Assembly: GCA_014729735.1 (NCBI GenBank)
Contig: WJJN01000318.1
Span: 1 to 15,235 of the forward strand
DNA: 15,235 bases
Source: Candidatus Zhuqueibacterota bacterium
GTDB lineage: Bacteria; Zhuqueibacterota; Zhuqueibacteria; Thermofontimicrobiales; Thiofontviventaceae
Reading direction: 5' to 3'
Shown in pieces: positions 13,002 through 15,235 of the stretch. The stretch's first letter is position 1, and each line of letters begins with the position of its first letter. Both the position numbers and the translations under genes were made by a program. The notes below the pieces were generated by a model. The model was not told where the DNA came from. It did no database searches and saw only the letters and a list, made by a program, of their open reading frames with translations.

Positions 13002-15235
13002 TTAAAATTGGTAACCTGCTGATATATACGCAACTTTCTTTCCCTGACTACTCCAGCCAAATCCAAAATGAACAGGTCCTACAGGTGTGCCTAATGAAAG
13101 TCGTGTTCCAATACCTCGTTTCAGATCTAGTGGTTTAATGTCAGATTCACTTTTCCATGTTGCACCCAAATCGAATCGTACACTCCAGTAAAAATCGATG
13201 ATTGTCCGAAACGGAAAAAAGTATCGATATTCGAGACTTGATAAAAATAAGTACCTTCCCACGAATTCATCTTCATTTAATCCATAAAAAGAAGATAAAC
13301 CGCCTATCCGGAATTGTTCCGGATACGGGGTGGTCAGGTCGGAAGCGCCCCATGAAACTTTAGGATGAATTGTGTTTCGCTTTCTGAATGTAAAAAATTG
13401 TTCCAATGAAGAATAGATTTTGAAATAGGAGATTTCACTATTTAAAAATGTGCCGGAGCTTAATTCATAAAAAAAGCGATAATATTTTCCTTTTCTCGGA
13501 AATGGATTTCGATCCTTTGTATCGACAATGGACTGCATCGAAATCGTTTTTAAATCAAGCCTACCTGTTGGATAACCAGCCCCTTCTATCTTTCTGAGAT
13601 CAATATTTTTTATGCTCAGAATTAAAGAAAGCATTCCCAATCTTTTTATCTGCTGACCGACAGTCAGAAAAAGACCTTTAGTGACATTTTCATACTCACC
13701 GATTCGTTCACCTTCTTCATAACTGTGATAATTTTTACCGTTATATAAAAGATTTAGTTGATACGCCAAAAAGGTGTTCAAAATTCTATCCGATCTGAAC
13801 TTTAGATTCAATCCCTGTTCGCGAAATCCATATAGCCCTTGCAGAGAAATATTGTTTCCTGAACCCAGGAAATTTTCATCTGCAATCTCCAGAAGCCCCT
13901 TGCCTTTTTGCTCCAAATCATAACGGGCACCAAATCGAACGACGGTGAACGGCTTTTCGTTAAGAATTAATCTAACGACAAGTCCTTCCAGTGCGCGTTC
14001 GATTTCAAACGATACATTATTAAATAAACCGGTACTATGAATGTTGTTGATTCCCAATAAAGCTTTATTGATGTTGAAGATGTCTCCCTGCTGCAATGGA
14101 AATTCTCTAAGAATTACATATTTGCTCGTGCGATTGTTGCCGTGTGTGACAATTTTTGAAATGATACCTTCTGCAATATAAATATTCAGCACGCTATCTC
14201 GCAAAGCGACATTATCGATCTGCGCTAAAGAATATCCGCTGTCGCGATAAAGCCTGATTATATTTTTTAAATCTTTTTTTCCTGCATGATAATTAATCGG
14301 AACGCATGGAGGGCTTATTATCTGATTTCTCAGAATCGAATCACTAAATACTGTATTTCCATGGAACTCAACTCGGCTGAATACAGGATTTTGTTTTAGA
14401 TTTAACTGTATTACGTGCGGAGATTTGATTATCAATGAAACGTCGTCAAAAAAGCCGATGGTGTAAATTTTTTCCAGGATCGAATAGATTTCTTCTGAAG
14501 ATATAGGACCTTGGGTCAGTTGCAAAATAAAATCCCGAATACCCGGATCAATAACTTCCGGTGAATATCCTGAAACGGTAATTTGGTTAAATCGATAGAC
14601 ATCATTGTCGATTTTGCTTTTTTTGAAACTGTTGTAGATCGCATTTATTTTATCTAATTTTTTAAGAGCTTCAATCCTGCCGGCGTGAATCAGCGTGTCA
14701 ATATCATCGAAATTATCGGACTTTTGTTCATCCATATTTAATGAAATGAGAACATCTGCATTAGATAATTGATCTCTGTTTTTCTCTCTCTGCATAATTG
14801 TGGTTACCTGGTCGGCAATAATCCAGGGAGCTTGCAATCGCGATTTCTCATGCAGCTTGGACGTCGTATTTATCGCAATTACAATATCCACGCCGGTTTC
14901 CCGAACTTCGTCCACAGGGATGTTGTTGATAAGTCCTCCATCAACAAGTAGCATGTCATTTTTCTGAACCGGTGAGAACATCAGCGGAAAGGCAGCAGAG
15001 GCGCGCATAGCTTCTGCAAGATTTCCTTCTTTTAAAAGAACCTTTTCACCGCTGACCATATCGCACGCAAGTGCGCGGAAGGGAAGCTTCAATCTATTGA
15101 AATCCGTGTATGCCGGATAAAAAGCTTTCATGGTGAGTTCAGACAATATGGATGATAATTTTTGCCCCGCGGTAAAAGATTGTGGAATGACAACCTTCAA
15201 TCCCTGTAGCCGTAATTGAATGATTGCCCGTTCAC
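13002..15235 (-). CDS. Patatin-POTRA-Omp85 outer-membrane protein (type Vd-like), N-terminus off right edge
   Basis: The frame is open to the window edge; about 743 residues are visible. I number from the Leu at 15198-15200, which is not a start. The N-terminal part is the second half of a patatin-like phospholipase: RASAAFPLMFSP (66-77) and VDGGLINNIP (86-95) with the catalytic Asp87. The GxSxG serine motif and any signal peptide must lie outside. Three POTRA-like modules follow (about 204-270, 273-345, 347-416), then an Omp85 16-strand-type barrel (about 418-732) ending in ISAGYQF, a typical C-terminal insertion signal. The family is outer-membrane or surface-exposed lipase fused to a BamA-like transporter, as in PlpD. 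The conserved barrel-loop motif appears as SFYGLNEDEF (637-646), with Tyr where Arg is usual. It converges on the FecR gene across a shared hairpin. Confidence 0.9.
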   Translation of the reverse strand, partial: ERAIIQLRLQGLKVVIPQSFTAGQKLSSILSELTMKAFYPAYTDFNRLKLPFRALACDMVSGEKVLLKEGNLAEAMRASAAFPLMFSPVQKNDMLLVDGGLINNIPVDEVRETGVDIVIAINTTSKLHEKSRLQAPWIIADQVTTIMQREKNRDQLSNADVLISLNMDEQKSDNFDDIDTLIHAGRIEALKKLDKINAIYNSFKKSKIDNDVYRFNQITVSGYSPEVIDPGIRDFILQLTQGPISSEEIYSILEKIYTIGFFDDVSLIIKSPHVIQLNLKQNPVFSRVEFHGNTVFSDSILRNQIISPPCVPINYHAGKKDLKNIIRLYRDSGYSLAQIDNVALRDSVLNIYIAEGIISKIVTHGNNRTSKYVILREFPLQQGDIFNINKALLGINNIHSTGLFNNVSFEIERALEGLVVRLILNEKPFTVVRFGARYDLEQKGKGLLEIADENFLGSGNNISLQGLYGFREQGLNLKFRSDRILNTFLAYQLNLLYNGKNYHSYEEGERIGEYENVTKGLFLTVGQQIKRLGMLSLILSIKNIDLRKIEGAGYPTGRLDLKTISMQSIVDTKDRNPFPRKGKYYRFFYELSSGTFLNSEISYFKIYSSLEQFFTFRKRNTIHPKVSWGASDLTTPYPEQFRIGGLSSFYGLNEDEFVGRYLFLSSLEYRYFFPFRTIIDFYWSVRFDLGATWKSESDIKPLDLKRGIGTRLSLGTPVGPVHFGFGWSSQGKKVAYISAGYQF

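Noticed and set aside
15198..15200. A TTG start for the patatin-Omp85 gene here
   Set aside because: The frame continues open upstream to the window edge, and the visible protein begins in the middle of a patatin domain, without the GxSxG serine motif. The true start is outside.
1..15235. CRISPR arrays, tRNA genes, insertion sequences or prophage genes
   Set aside because: I saw no regularly spaced direct repeats, no tRNA-like cloverleaf in the spacers, and no transposase, integrase or phage-like frames.

Overview
This window is the chromosomal replication-origin neighbourhood of an AT-rich, Gram-negative bacterium, probably a member of the FCB superphylum outside the classical Bacteroidota (for example a Calditrichota-, KSB1- or Marinimicrobia-like lineage). 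Three things point there. The L34 protein ends in KLSVSDE. The GyrA C-terminal domain carries the HNYLLFFTDRGRCHWLKVYE stretch, which resembles Bacteroidota and Chlorobiota GyrA. An outer-membrane patatin-Omp85 protein shows that the cell is diderm. Clear Shine-Dalgarno sequences (AAGGAG before dnaA, AAGGAA before rpmH, AGGGGA before the unknown gene) argue against typical Bacteroidota, which mostly lack them. The placement is an inference from sequence recollection, not from a search.

Layout. Positions 1-1502 hold a leftward cluster, rpmH-rnpA-yidC (yidC runs off the left edge), with no yidD between rnpA and yidC. Positions 1503-1998 are a non-coding, AT-rich spacer with DnaA boxes all in reverse orientation and a candidate dnaA promoter. 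The rightward cluster then runs dnaA, a second non-coding spacer (3346-3800), dnaN, recF, dciA (DUF721), gyrB, gyrA, an unrecognised 413-residue gene and a stand-alone FecR-domain gene. The second spacer holds more DnaA boxes, a repeated DnaA-box-like word TTATTAACA and an extremely AT-rich stretch. A strong hairpin at 12969-12994 separates this rightward cluster from a convergent leftward gene encoding a patatin-POTRA-Omp85 outer-membrane protein, whose N-terminus lies beyond the right edge.

How the parts fit. The two spacers flanking dnaA look like a bipartite oriC, with the probable unwinding element on the dnaN side. DnaA, the sliding clamp, RecF, the DciA helicase-loading factor and both gyrase subunits form a replication-start and DNA-topology cluster. 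The rpmH-rnpA-yidC genes facing away from dnaA are the usual partner cluster for ribosome, RNase P and membrane-insertion functions. The last three genes are accessory. The unknown gene and the FecR gene follow gyrA in the same direction with short gaps and may be co-transcribed with it.

Most of the window is a conserved housekeeping locus. The parts most worth a second look are the TTATTAACA element set in the origin, the unrecognised gene after gyrA, and the unusual Omp85 barrel of the patatin protein.
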